Source: Iris pallida
Taxonomy: Eukaryota > Streptophyta > Magnoliopsida > Asparagales > Iridaceae
NCBI GenBank assembly: GCA_029216955.1
Contig: JANAVB010023996.1
Coordinates: 16,560,034-16,624,033, forward strand
Reading direction: 5' to 3'
DNA length: 64,000 nucleotides
Part shown: positions 12,851 through 27,096 of the stretch, in pieces
Numbering within the stretch: the stretch's first letter is position 1
How the letters are laid out: each line of letters starts with the position of its first letter
Notes under the pieces: generated by a model
Databases searched by the model: none
Told to the model about the DNA's origin: nothing
What the model saw: the letters and a program-made list of their open reading frames with translations, nothing else
Made by a program: the position numbers and the translations under genes

Positions 12851-15375
12851 AAAATGTTCGTACTCCTTCTAGGTCAAACCCGCACAATCAAGTCCCAGAA
12901 CTTAAACAAATCATACCATCAAAAAGGACGACATACAGGGTCATGGCATATAGTGGCAGTGAAAGTCTCATCTAGTTATACTAGTCATGCTAACCGAAAC
13001 GGTCATAGGGTATCAAAACACACAAGCAATCTAGGGTGCTAAACTAGAAAAGTTACAGAATTAACAATCATCAAAATTGTAAGGCAGTCTACCATCCTAC
13101 ATGAAAACTGGTACTCAAAAAAAATAAAGTTAACTACCAATTATCTATAAAGGGGTACTATTCAAGAAAGAAAAAAAAAATCAAAATCAGAAGTTAAAGA
13201 ATGAAAGTCAATTGCATGGAAATCCAATCACAATATATATTAAGAATATTTAGTCTCGATACGATCTAAGCTGATCAAATTGGAGAAATCAAGATTTGGG
13301 CAATATGGAGGACATGTTCAACAAAGTCTGAGAACGAGCATACAAGGATGGAGATTCAGGTCACAATCAAATTTAATTCAATTGAGTACAACCCAAGATA
13401 TTAATATGATAAGAAAAGTTAATCGAAGTCGATTTGGTCGTGATTAAGGAAACTAGGATTCAATGGTATTAAAAAATCCTTTTAGAGGAAAACAAGAAAG
13501 ATTTCATACGAAAGTCAGTTAATCATCTCTCTCTGATACTATCAGTTTACCATCTGCCAATCATATTTTCTCACAAATCCCAATATAAAAATCAACCGTT
13601 ATATGACTACCCTCAAAAAATTTATAACTTCAGTCATCTAAACCTTTACCACGATTACCGTAGACAAAATTCCAAACTTCTAAAACATTTCCCACGAAGC
13701 ATACCCCTCTTAATTAGGTATCAACACTTATTCATTTAATCAAATTTCCAAATTCCTTCACCTTGTTCTAAATTAGATCCGAAACCTCTAAATCCAGTTT
13801 ATGAAATCCTTGTACTTGTTTCAATCAAGTTTCGTATTTACTCAACTCTAATACCACTATGTCATACAATTTTATTCTTGTTTATAAATCAACCTTTATA
13901 TTTTCTTCAACGTTCACCTTCAATAATTATTCTTTTTGAATTCTACATTTTTTTTCTCAAAAAAAAATAACTCCTATAACTTAAAATTCTTGTGTTCTCT
14001 CTGTCTCTAGTCACCCTCTTACAATATCTAGTTCAATTTCGCAAGATCATCGAATACAATTAAATTCTCTTTTCTATTACTAAATTTCTACATAGTCTTA
14101 GAGTAGAAGTTCCTAAGAATCAATAACCAAAATTTTCTATGAGAAATGAATTACTCATAACCAAAATTTTCTGCGATTGTCTCTAAATTGATAACATTTA
14201 TCTCTCGATTCCATTCTAAACCTTTGCCACATCTCCATCTCGAATTTTTCATTTTTGACATCCAACATTCTGGTTCCTACAAAATCATCATATGATAACC
14301 AATTATGTCATTTCCGAACTAGATGATTTACGTTATTTCCTCAACATGTCTCAAGTAAAATGATTTGAAGATTCAAGGGTTTTCAAAGTATAGCTGACAG
14401 AATTAGATACGAGACAGAGGATTGATGTAATATGACAGTTATATAAGACAAAGAATGATGGTAATAAAATATTGGCATAAAGAGAAATGATAATAGAATC
14501 TGTTCTGCTTATCTGTTTAAAAGAAGGAACCATTTTGAAACCAGAGCTATAATATCAAATCCAAGATAAGGTCTAGCAAAATCATCGATTCATTGTATTA
14601 AGAAAAAATTCATAGTAAGAAGTTACACAAAGGTTTATAAAAATAGCTAAAGCTACTCCTAAGTTAAATAATAAGAAATAAAACAAAACAACAAATAATA
14701 ATTCTCCTTTTTTTTGAAGGACTGGAACAAAAGTAGAGAAAACATGTTCAAAAACATTTAAGGTACAATCACAGAGTCCTTGACTAAGGCACATACCTCT
14801 AGAATTATGGTATTTAAAATTTTTACGATGCCGCTAGCATGGCTGCGAAAACCTTAAATTTCCACACCCGAGAAATATCCAAAGTCAGACTATATGTCCT
14901 CGCCATGCTGGCTAATGTAACTGTAGAAGACTAGATTCCATAACTTAGATGACCTAGCCCATATAATTTCATCCTGACAAAAATTAAATTAAATCAACAT
15001 AGATACCAAAAAATCAAATTTATCAATGAACATCAAGATTCAAAAATGAACAAAAATCCATCAAATCATATAAATACAAACTCTGATGCCACAGCTAACA
15101 TCAAGATTCAAAATTCAACAATCATCCATCAAAATCAATAAATACAAACTCAAATTCAACAATAATCCATCAAAATCAAATTCAAAAACAGAAAGTAAAG
15201 ATAAATCAAATCAAGGGAAGAAGAGTTTTTAAATCAAAGTTAAAATAAGATTCTCAAGGGTCGTCCCAGGAATCTCTCAAGGGATCCTAACTGTGATTGA
15301 GTACTTTCAAAAATATATCCAAATCCTACTGCAGGTTGTAGTGGTACTCTTGTTCGAATACCACTACACAAACTC
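12851..15375 (-). other. Non-coding interior of element B
   Basis: The AT-rich sequence has many stops in all frames. No capsid, protease, RT, RNase H or integrase motif was found on either strand. Near its 5' end (about 15,050-15,190) a TTGATTTTGATGGAT-like phrase recurs two or three times. The interior starts after the PBS and ends at the PPT. Confidence 0.75.
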
Positions 15376-15393
15376 GACCTGCATGGGCCACCA
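15376..15393 (-). other. Element B primer-binding site, tRNA-Ile-like
   Basis: The plus strand reads GACCTGCATGGGCCACCA, nine bases before the LTR (15403). As I recall it, this is the 3' end of plant tRNA-Ile(AAU) including CCA. It would pair with the minus-strand PBS TGGTGGCCCATGCAGGTC. Initiator-Met PBS (TGGTATCAGAGC) is usual for Ty3/gypsy and is absent here. Confidence 0.75.
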
Positions 15394-16624
15394 CTAAAAA
15401 CGTGTCACGACCCGCACCCTAGAGTAAGGGCACAAGAATTGGGTACGTCCAGCCTACGCCGCAGTGTCGGCGGTAGAACGCTGTCCTAGGTCACAACATC
15501 TAACAATATGATGCTAAGCAGTTTATACTCCCCGAATGGGGGTGACATAGCAGATACAGTCTCAATCACATCTAAGGTAGAGCATGATAAAAAAATAGAT
15601 AAAACATAAAATCCAAGAGAGATATAGCAGATAGAAGTCTAAGTGTCTAAGATACACAAACCAAGAAATATATCTCAAAGCTCAAATACAGTAATCCATA
15701 AATACAACTCAAGACAACTGAAAATAAGCTATAAGCAAAACCCTAGCTATCTATACAACCTCTACTATGTCTCCTCTAGGCTAACAGGCAACCTCCAGGT
15801 TATATGTAAAATTTATCAACAGGTCCAGTCAGGACAGGAGCGAGCACAATACATCTCAACAGTTCATAGCAGGTTAGAAATATAATCATGCAGTAAAGTA
15901 AGATACAGGTACTGAAGGAAATATAGTATGTAAACAGAGAGAGAGAACTGTAATAGAAATATCTACTATACATAGAGAACTAACAGTGGCTAGTGAGTCA
16001 GAGTACAATATAGACATGTAAATGGCATAGGATGATTCTGATGAGACACTACGAAATGATTCTGATGAGATACTACTTGGATATTATTCACATGTCCACT
16101 TCTACTTCTCCGTACCCCCAATCAATACACAAGGATCCAGCCAGGTTATGTTATGATTCATGCAACAGCCCCCGAAGGGTGGTATATGATAGTCCCATAA
16201 ATGGGGATTCTAGGAAGCCCAATAAATGGAAGGATTCAAAGAAGACTCTGTGATCATGAGGGTACATGTCATAAGTGATTCAGTGAAACAATGAAGCATA
16301 GTGATACACCATGTAAATGAAACGTACAGAACATGAAGTATCCGATGCTCCCTGAGGGGATAACATCTCAAGAAGGGATCCATATAGTACTAATACGTGT
16401 GACCAACGTGACAGTATCAAGTAAAATAATTTAAAGCAGGAAAATAATTCTAAGCAGGATATGAAATGATCAGAGAATGTACTCGCCTGATAACCTGAAC
16501 AGCTGATAGGTATAGGGGTCCAACTGAAGCCACAGAGTCCTATTTAAAGCAACACAGGTTACAAGGTGTTCAAGTTGTAATAAATGAATCTCTACAAGCA
16601 ATCTATATTATCCTAGGTTCTTCT

Positions 16625-16731
16625 AAGTCAAATCAACTCTAGGTCAACTATGGTCAATAATCTAGTCAAACTAGGTCAAGTGTTGACTTACAGTTGACTT
16701 TGGTCAACTGGTCAACTCTGGTCAATTCTAG
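16625..16731 (-). repeat. GTCAA/TTGAC cluster in element B right LTR
   Basis: The same cluster as at 9754-9870, with a few word differences, including one lost GTCAA copy near its end. Confidence 0.7.
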
Positions 16732-17149
16732 TCTAATTATTAAAGATATAAAGTGTACTTCGTTATTCGTACGTCAAAACTTACGATACGTAAATCGAGA
16801 TAAGATGATTAACGGTAAAGTTAATAATCTTATTATAGTGATCCACGTGTCCGTCTTGCCAATTTCAGCGATGTGAGATCACTGGAATTGACTGATCTCA
16901 GTTCCGTTGTACTAATCCCGAAATACGAATAATATAAGAGTTAATTATTAATAAAAGGTGATACATAGAGAAACTATCTACAAACATTGTCGGATGATGA
17001 AATAAACATCGCCAACGTGTCCAGAATGGTCAAATTAGCTAGGATAGCCTACCCATCGGTCCGATTTGGACACAGGGGCAAAAAGATAATTTTGGGTCAA
17101 AAACGGTATCCGTATCGTAGCCGTTTTGCACCAAAAAACGTGTAAGAAA

Positions 17150-17500
17150 ATAAGTCTACAAAATATAACAAATTATATGTCTATGAAACCAGAATGACGA
17201 TACGAACCCAACGGTATATCCGGAATTGGATTCCGTTGAGCCGATCTCAAAATGACTGGTTGACCCGAATATTGGTATCCGACTTGCACCGAAATGCGTG
17301 TCGGATCCAATATCCACCAAAACCTAGAAAATTATATGTCAACGGGTCCAGAATGACGGTACGAACTCAACGGTGTATCCGGAATTGGATTCCGATGAGC
17401 CGGCGTCAAAAAGTCCCGTTGACCCGGACTGTAGGATCCACTTTGTACCGAAATACGTGCCAGGGCCCACGTCCTCCAAATCTAACAAATTTTATATGAA
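17150..17500. repeat. 159-bp tandem repeat, two units (right LTR of B)
   Basis: The landmark ATGACG(A/G)TACGAAC occurs at 17193 and 17352, spacing 159 bp. It has one unit fewer than the left LTR. Confidence 0.85.
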
Positions 17501-19527
17501 AATATGCCAGAACGATGCCACGAGTCTACTGGTGGTGTCAGAAATGAAATTTGGAGTCCCGTGTTCAAAATGGAATTTTATAAGTTAAAAATTATGTATT
17601 CGTACGGCCAACTTTGGCGTCGAATTCAACCAATCAAACAAGCTCACAATGAAACGAAACTAGAGGGATAGTAAGAGGGTTATAATAGCTTCGCACAGGA
17701 ACTGGTAGCACGCCAAATGGAGCTGCGGTGGAGGAGGTACAAGCTGACGAAGTTGACTCCGTGAAACTGTCCAAAATTAATACAATTTAAACGGTCAAAT
17801 TGGTGGCCGGTTTTGATGTATCAAACGATAAAATTAACGGACAAAAATTGACAGGAGTGAAGGTGGATATACCGAGATTGTGACGAATCAAGAAGAAATT
17901 GTCGATCCAACGGTCGGATTTCTCGAAAATTGTACGCGAAGTTGCTGCGACGAAATACCGTTTCAACTTCGTTTTCGGGCTCGTCACGACGTAAACCCAT
18001 GCCAAACGCACGGATCGCCTCCGATACACGTCGGGGAGAGGAACGATGGCCATGGAGCCTACCCCGGGGGTGCGCCCGGCCAAGTGGGGGTCGGCCACGC
18101 CGGCGGCGGCGACGCCCGCACGCGCGCGAAGTTGTGCGCGGCTGTACAACTGTGCCGCAGCTGCTGTTGCCTGCTGCAGTACGCAGGGACTGCGCCCTGG
18201 CCTGGCCTAGTGGTGGCACGGCCTGGCACGGTGGGGGTGGTGGCTGTTCATGGTGGTGGTCACGGTGGTGATGGAGGTGGATTGAAATGGATGGACGGAT
18301 GGATCTGGTGGTGGTGGTGACTGGTGGTGGTGCGGCCGTATAGTGGTGGTGGTGGTAGTGGTCGACGGCCTAGGTGGGTGGCAGTTGTCCTAGGAGGAGG
18401 TGGTGAGGAGGAGAAAAGGTGGTTCGGCCATGTGTGAAAAAGAGGTGTTGTTGGCTGCTATGGAGTGGTGAAAAATATGTGGGAATAATTCAAGAAAGGG
18501 AGAGGGAGAGAGAAGAGAATAATTGTGTGTGTTACTAGTGGAGGAGAGAGAATGCCTATTCCCTCAAAGTTAAGGCCGGCTAGGGGTGTTGGGGAATTGA
18601 ATGTAGGTATTTAATGGTTAGGATTTATTTGGAGAAATCAAAGGCTATGATGAATTGTAGGGGAAATTGGCCATTCCTATGGGGATTTTAATAAACGGAA
18701 TTTCTATTGAATATTAAAAATAGGTAGATAGGATATCTGATATTATTTTTGGGCAAGAAAAGTGAGGGTGTAATGAGAGAGGGTAATATAAAGCTGGGGC
18801 TGGGTTCAGTCAAGCCGGGTTGGATCAAAATCGGACATGGCACAATAATCGAATTAAAATATGTGTTGATAATCATGGGTAAATAAGTAGCATGTGGGGG
18901 CTCAAATAAATGGCACACAAGTGGCATGCGGATAGTAGGCTCAATATGGGCCATGTCCATATTTGAGACTGACAGGTTTTGGTCGACAGGGTACCCACAA
19001 ATCTATTTAGAAAATAAATGTGACACCATGGGGTGAAATAAAATTGGGTCACGTGTCAGAAAAGTTGTGTGAAGCAAATGGAGCACAAAATGGTGTGTCT
19101 GAGTGGGACACGAAGGTCATGGGTGAAGAGCGTCTCGAGTAGATTATGCATGATGAGTTGGTTTCAAGAAAATGATTGGTCTGGTGCTCCCAATTCAAAA
19201 GTCACGGTAACGTGCTAATAATGATTAAGAAAAAGAGTGGGGAAATTAATTAATGATCAAATGGTCTAATTCGACCCGAAGTTGTGCGAAGTAAAAAGAG
19301 TACAAGGGAAAAAGTTTGAGTGGGATATTATATACCAAAATGAAGGTAATCCCGTCCACTACAAAACTCATGAAGAAGGTTTCCAGATTTGAACATCCCT
19401 GACACTCCAAATATCAAAGGCACGAAAAAGTACACTTAAAGATAAATAAACAGAATAATTATTTATTGAAATTAAATCAAGCAGAAAAATAAAATAAAAA
19501 ATCAACCCAAAATTCAGGGTGCTCACA

Positions 19528-20566
19528 GTCCCAAAAGGAGCAGCGATGCCATGGATGCTGGTACCGGTGTAGGATCGGCCAAGCGTCCTTATATCCAGCC
19601 GAGGCCATTTCAGTAGCACAAGCATCAACATCATCAGCACCATGCACCAGCCCGCTCATATGCCCCACAGCAGTATGAGTATCTGAGTGGCGCACCTAAG
19701 GGTAGAGCATTTATGTTGATGGTCGAGGCGCCCGAGCCCATTGCAGATGTCGTGGCAGGTTCTCTTATTCTCGATTCCTTTCATGCTTTAGCATTGTTTG
19801 ACTCTGGTGCCACACATAACTTTGTATCTATCTCTTTTGCTCTTAGACACAATATTATTGATGAACATTTGAGTAGGACTTGTAAGATCATGACTGGGGG
19901 AGGCATTATCATGGTCAATAATATTTGCAAGGGCAGATAGTTACTTTAGAAGCCCAAAATTTGAGTACATGCTTGCTAGTAATGCCACTTTCGAATTATG
20001 ATATTGTACTCGGGATGGATTGGTTAAGTAGGCACCATGCTAGCATAGATTGTAAAGGAGACAGAGTTTTATTCAGTCCATCGGGAGAGCCAGAGTTTGA
20101 GTTTGTCAGAGCGGCAGCTAAGCAGAGGGATGGCTTCGGTGGAGCTATGGTGGAAGAGAAGGAGTTGCCACATCTATTTTTAGCATAGTTCTTGGATGTT
20201 TTTCCAGAGGAGTTGTCGGGATGCCGCCGGACAGGGATGTTGTGTTCTTTATAGACTTAGTGCCGGGCGCGGAGCCTATCTCGTAGCACTTCTATAGGAT
20301 CAACAATAATGAGTTGGCAGAGTTGAAGAAGCATGTTGATGAGCTGCAGGACAAAGGATTCATCAGATCCAGTTCTTCACCTTGGGGCACTTCTGTTCTA
20401 TTTGTACCGAAGAATGATGGATCGGTACACATGTGTATCGACTATAGGGCGTTGAACAGCCTCACTATTAAGAACAAATATCTGTTGCAGAGGATTGATG
20501 ACTTATTTGATCAGTTGAGCGACGCGAAGGTATTTTTAAAAATAGACTTGAGGTCATGGTACCATA
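19528..20566 (+). pseudogene. Element A gag end, protease and RT start (Ty3/gypsy, part 2)
   Basis: After the TSD the gag frame resumes with a Q/H-rich tail and a stop near 19,614. An aspartic protease follows, with catalytic DSGATHNFVS at about 19,800 and the later YDIVLGMDWL motif near 20,000. Then comes the RT entry region: [40 protein letters not shown] and KIDLRSWYH. In a functional RT the last block reads on towards the catalytic YVDD. Here it is cut at 20,566 by element C. Stops (near 20,187 and 20,284) and frameshifts (near 19,925 and 20,211) show it is dead. The motif wording fits the Tekay/Del chromovirus branch (inference). Confidence 0.9.
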
Positions 20567-22047
20567 TGTAATGCTCCATCCCGCTCAGTCCAATCGGAGG
20601 AATCAAAATGCCAACAGTGTTGGACTTAGCCATGCAACGGCCTGCTCAAAGTCCTGCTCGATCGAGACAACTCCTCGCTCAGGTATGTGGCTTCGGTAAA
20701 CTTGTTTCAGCTTAGCCTTCACGCTAATAAAACAAAAAAATTTAACAACACAAGTAGGCTTGATAATAAAAGAGACGAATCCACATACCTAAGGGAATAA
20801 TCCCAAATGGTTCAGATTGAGTTAGAATATAGAAAGGTACTACAGTCGACTTAGAAGTGTTCACGTCGTGTTTTTAAAATGACACTCGATCCTTTGTCTC
20901 GTGGCTTGGGAGAAGGAAAGTTGGTCCATGTTGCTACGAAGCTATGAACCTAGCATAAGTCATAGGTGTCACACATATAAATGCTTGATAAAGCATACAA
21001 TGTCCCACTGTCCAATGCTTGTCATAGCAAAAGTGTGAAATAATTCTTAATGCACATTTTCATGATACAAGGCTTGGGTTAGCCTTTGCTCGTCCCACGG
21101 GTTATGTTGTTGCAAGATTGACTTAGGAAAAAGTTATGCCACGAGCTAATAAAGTCCTAGCATGCATTGTCCTACATTTTATGCAGTTGTTATAGCCAAC
21201 AGTCTTACGATCTCAAGGCTTGTCATTGTAGAAGCATAAAAATCTCAGCTGATGACATCACTTCACCACAGCGCAGACGATACAAAGGCTCAGCCCAAGT
21301 GCTAAAAAGATAAAATAAAAGATACGAAAAGAAGTCCCTTATGTGTCACGTCAACCAAAGTCTACTACATACACATCAAGACTACACAAAAAGGACTAAT
21401 TCAGTTCGTCTACAAAGGATCTGGTACAGATTCGATAGAGCCCAGAAGGGTTTACAAGGGATTCGGTATTCGTCAAAATGCAGCCCTTCTTCTTCATGCC
21501 AGAAGATTGACCTCCATCGAGGCGTATTCTAACCTTTTTATGGGCGCAGCCTCTCAGAAGCATATCAACCACTCGGCCAAAGCAGGCAGCTTGCTAAAGC
21601 AGTCATTGGCCCGAGCCTTCAAAGAGCACAGCAGGTCGCGAAGCCCTGAATGGGAAGGACATAACACAACCTGTGGCTCTTTAGGTTGGCTATCCAGCCA
21701 TGACCTAGGTCGTCAGGACCTCGAAGATCCCCCAGACATCTCCGAGAGTTGAACTCCCTAAGGAGGACATTTACAAACTTCTTAAGGGCAGCAATGGCTT
21801 CTTAAATACATAGTTATTCTATAAGAACATGGCTCTAGTGAACGAGAAAAGCCTCAACCAGCAGCCAACTTATACAAGGCCGATCGTCGCTCGAAGTTAA
21901 GTTTGGATCTCGTATGGTAGTGAAGGATGCCAAGAAGACGACATCAACTCGTTAGAGGAGAACTTCCCCTTTTATAGGACCGAGAATGATCCAGAGTGCA
22001 CGTCACATGGCCGACGGTCAGAATTTCTGCATTAATGGATAAACCTA
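20567..22047 (+). mobile_element. Element C, left part (LTR-like, unclassified)
   Basis: It begins TGTAATGCTCCATCCCGC exactly where the element A RT frame is broken, so it is probably an LTR start on the plus strand. No coding frame, PBS or PPT is recognised. The element is interrupted by D at 22,048 and resumes at 63,695. The flanking CCATA (20562-20566) would be its left TSD copy; the right copy lies outside the window. The family is not identified. Confidence 0.6.
22043..22047. repeat. Target-site duplication of element D (left copy)
   Basis: ACCTA lies before the LTR start TGTAAAATACCC. The same ACCTA at 63695-63699 follows the LTR end GGAGCGTTACA. The perfect 5-bp match over 41.6 kb proves that the two ends belong together. 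Confidence 0.92.
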
Positions 22048-24463
<2,416 letters not shown>

Positions 24464-24524
24464 CATAGAAAATATTGCTTTTAGTCCCACATCGAAAAGG
24501 AGAAGAAGAAATGGCTCACTCCAT

Positions 24525-24540
24525 TTTATAAATAGAGCCC
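24525..24540 (+). promoter_or_regulatory. Candidate TATA box in element F 5' LTR
   Basis: TATAAATAGAGCC lies about 65 bp into the LTR and is conserved at 33,592-33,604 in the 3' LTR. A second TATAAATAGCAGGG sits near 25,960 (37,304 in the 3' LTR), about 280 bp before the LTR end. The sequence alone cannot say which one is used; the downstream one fits a normal short R/U5. Confidence 0.45.
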
Positions 24541-25369
24541 TCTTGTCTCCTTTGAAAATGACACCAACTTTCCTTTCCTCCTTCCAACTTGGACTCTTTC
24601 TACTACGCACCTTCGGGTGCTAAGTCAAAGAAGTCTAGGGCAGTGCGGGCTAAACAAGCCCAGTCAACTGTCCAAACTGCTGACCGTCAGTGGACACCGT
24701 TAACTGTTATGCGGGCTCCTGATGGAAAGTTATACAGAACCACCCGCGTCTAATCCCACATGCGAAACGGACAGGATGGGTCTCAGAAGTATTCCTATAA
24801 CGATCGAGCGCAGTGCTTTACTAGCCTCAGATCAGGAAGCAAATATGATGGTCCCAAAAGTCTTCCTATAACGATCGAGAGCAAGTAATTTTACTAGCCT
24901 CAGATCAGGAAGCAAATATGATACCTACGCACCCGGGCGCTCGGGATACCTGGGCCCGCAAAACAGATGCAAAGGTAGATCAATCTGCTCTCGACTTGCA
25001 AGAGGTGGTCATCACTGCACCCAAGCCATCATCAACTGTCGCTGCCACAAGACAGTGGCTCCACTACCAAGGCAGTCTGTGTTCTAGCGATAGCGGCCTA
25101 CTACGCCTTTCCAACATCATCTCAAAAATATGATGCCAATTGAAGACGTTGTAACGGCCTGCTCTCAACTAGATGTATTACTCAGAAATCTCAGTCAGGC
25201 ACATCATTTCAGTCAAGCGCATCACAATCTTCTGAAGGAGTCCACCATCAAATCTTCTTTGAACAAGGAGATCAGTCAAGAGGGAGACAAACGAAACTCT
25301 CTCAAATCGTGTCATTCGGTACAGCACCTTCTCATAGGGCCCCCATACCCATCCAGCCAGAAGATATCC

Positions 25370-25760
25370 TTCATGCGGCTTAGTCATGAGACATTCCTCA
25401 TGTGGCTCGGTCATGAGACATCCTTCATGCGGCTCGGTCAGAAGGTATTCCTCATGCGGCTCGGTCATGTGACATTCCTCATACAGCTCGGTCATGAGAC
25501 AATCTTCATGTGGCTCGGTCATGAGACGTCCTTCATGCGGCTCGATCATACGGCTCGGTCATGAGACGTCCTTTATGTGGCTCGGTCATAAGACATTCCC
25601 TCATGCGGCTCGATCATGCGGCTCGGTCATAAGACGTCCTTCATGCGGCTCGGTCATGAGACATTCCCTCATGCGGCTCGATCATGAGACATTCTTTCAT
25701 GCGACTCAGCCATGAGACATTCTTCATGCGGCTCGGCCAGGAGACATTCTTCTTGCGGCT
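25370..25760 (+). repeat. 27-bp minisatellite in F 5' LTR, about 14 units
   Basis: The unit resembles TCATGCGGCTCGGTCATGAG plus ACATTCC, with single-base variants. Two units carry a short internal TCATACGGC- or TCATGCGGC-type insertion. The same array is present in the 3' LTR at 34,430-34,820, so it predates the insertion of F. Confidence 0.9.
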
Positions 25761-26235
25761 CGCCACAGAAGATTAGTTGATGCACGTGACAAGTTGACCA
25801 GGTCTCAACTGCTCAACGACAAATCATAATAAATCCTAAAAAATCCCCAGCTATCAGTCACAGACCAAGTCTCGAGGCATGATTACGGCCATGTGGCCCG
25901 AGGATTTACCACGTGGTCATCTATGCGGCTCAAAATATCCTTCATCCTGAAATCACTATAAATAGCAGGGTGCCACACCCCTGCAAGATGGTTGGCAATC
26001 AAAGGCTAGCAACCTTCAAGAAGGCAATTTCTTCAAGATCTAAAGACTGCGTCAGATAGTCCACGGAGTAAGGCAGAGTTGATAGCACTTTTCCGAGCCT
26101 CCACCGTCACCCCCCAGAATCAAAACTAAATAATTGTATTTAGATTGTTTTCTAGGATTTCTTTCTAGGTTTTTCTTTGTACAAGCGAGTTTGCAATCAA
26201 TTTCAGTATTTTGTAATACCTGTCTTTGATTTTTT

Positions 26236-27096
26236 ATGCCAAACACGATGGCGACTCTGCTGGGGTTGTCTTTCTTCTCTGATAAGAAGCTGGTGACTCA
26301 ATCTGACGCGTCCAAGATCGACTCTACACAGCAAATGCTTGTGGTTTATTTCGACCAACAAGCCTTCGAAGAAATGCTCTCTGAAGGGAGCGCCAGACCG
26401 TCTCAGAAGCAAGCCAACCCAAAGAGGACTCGCAAGACGTCGGTACGCAAAACTGTTGCCCCCGACCAAGTTCTCGAAGAAGCTATTTCTACAGCCCAAG
26501 ACGGTGACCAGAACGCTCCTACGGTTTTGTTTCCGACCGCAGAGGACCCTACTGTCCCCAAATCCAGCAGAGGAAAACACTATGATGCTGAGTTTTTGGG
26601 GGCACAAGGGAAATCCATGCGAACAAAGAAGAAGCCGCATAGAGGAGATCGACAGTCTGTCCATGCGGCAGCCGACTCTGGTCGCAGACAAATAACTCAT
26701 GTGGCAGCCATCTGTGGCCGTAGGAAGATGGTCCATGCGGTAGCCAACTCTGGCTGCAGAAAGATGGTCCATGCGGCAGCCAGCTTTAGCCGCAAGAAAG
26801 TAGCCCATGCGATAGCCAATCCTAGCCTCAGACAGGATGTCTCATGCAGCTCTGTCAGAAGCTCTGTGTTCGACCGCCTCTCATGCGGGCCCGACGCCAT
26901 GCGGCCTACTGAGGATGTGGGACTTATCAATCTAGACTCTTTTTACTATGCGCCTTCGGGCGCTAAGTTAAAATGGTCTAGGGCAGTCCGAGCCCAACCA
27001 GCCCAGTCAACTGTCCAAGTTGCTGACTGTCTGCGGGCCCCGTTGACTATTACACGGGCTCCTGATGGAAAGTTGTACCGAACCACCCACGTCTAG
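26236..27096 (+). CDS. Extra ORF1 of element F (286 codons, unknown function)
   Basis: A long uninterrupted frame runs from 26,236 and crosses the PBS, so the true start may be a later ATG. The protein is basic and low-complexity. After the N-terminal part, a basic stretch (PKRTRKTS, about residues 62-69) is followed by five tandem 12-residue repeats (residues 139-198) and a C-terminal block (about residues 234-286) starting near DSFYYAPSGAKLKWSR. That block has a homologue inside both LTRs. No enzymatic motif is visible. Tat/Ogre elements carry an ORF upstream of gag whose role is unsettled. It may be intact in this otherwise dead element by chance or from recent decay. Confidence 0.6.
   Translation: MPNTMATLLGLSFFSDKKLVTQSDASKIDSTQQMLVVYFDQQAFEEMLSEGSARPSQKQANPKRTRKTSVRKTVAPDQVLEEAISTAQDGDQNAPTVLFPTAEDPTVPKSSRGKHYDAEFLGAQGKSMRTKKKPHRGDRQSVHAAADSGRRQITHVAAICGRRKMVHAVANSGCRKMVHAAASFSRKKVAHAIANPSLRQDVSCSSVRSSVFDRLSCGPDAMRPTEDVGLINLDSFYYAPSGAKLKWSRAVRAQPAQSTVQVADCLRAPLTITRAPDGKLYRTTHV
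26249..26265 (+). other. Element F primer-binding site
   Basis: TGGCGACTCTGCTGGGG lies three bases after the LTR end. From memory, this is the PBS type reported for Ogre/Tat elements, complementary to a tRNA-Arg 3' end. The site overlaps the first codons of the downstream open frame. Confidence 0.75.
26650..26829 (+). repeat. 36-bp (12-residue) tandem repeat in ORF1, five units
   Basis: The codon-phased units start at 26650, 26686, 26722, 26758 and 26794. The consensus peptide resembles RKMVHAAANSGR, and all units keep a basic start and a central VHA, THV or AHA. All five are in frame. Confidence 0.88.

Larger units (their letters stand above)
8530..19527 (-). mobile_element. Element B: LARD-like non-autonomous LTR retrotransposon
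   Basis: Two long LTRs (8530-12814 and 15403-19527) enclose a 2.6-kb interior without gag or pol. In minus orientation the 5' LTR is the right-hand copy. A PBS (15376-15393) abuts it and a PPT (12815-12827) abuts the left LTR. The TSDs are GGCCC (8525-8529) and GTCCC (19528-19532), a 4/5 match explained by one later substitution. B sits in the gag of element A. Long LTRs plus a non-coding interior fit the LARD class; movement would need enzymes from another element. Confidence 0.9.
15403..19527 (-). repeat. Element B LTR, right copy (5' LTR in element orientation)
   Basis: It begins TGTCACGACCCGCACCC and ends GGGTGCTCACA, 4125 bp. It is collinear with the left copy throughout, including the GTCAA cluster, the GC-rich GGT-repeat stretch (about 18,000-18,420) and the region after it. 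It has two rather than three 159-bp units. Confidence 0.9.
24464..26245 (+). repeat. Element F 5' LTR (first bases missing)
   Basis: It matches the 3' LTR from CATAGAAAATATTG onward, but the first eight or so bases (TGTAGAAG in the 3' copy) are replaced by the GC-rich flank. It contains AGTCCCACATCGAAAAGGAG with a TATAAATAGAGCC promoter-like motif (about 24,528-24,540). Next comes a block copied from internal ORF1 (about 24,595-25,120), then the 27-bp array, a CTATAAATAGCAGGG motif near 25,959, and the end AAACA. Confidence 0.85.

Noticed and set aside
25370..25760. Regular 27-bp array resembling a CRISPR array
   Set aside because: Units are directly adjacent with no unique spacers, the array is duplicated in both LTRs of a retrotransposon, and the DNA is a plant genome.
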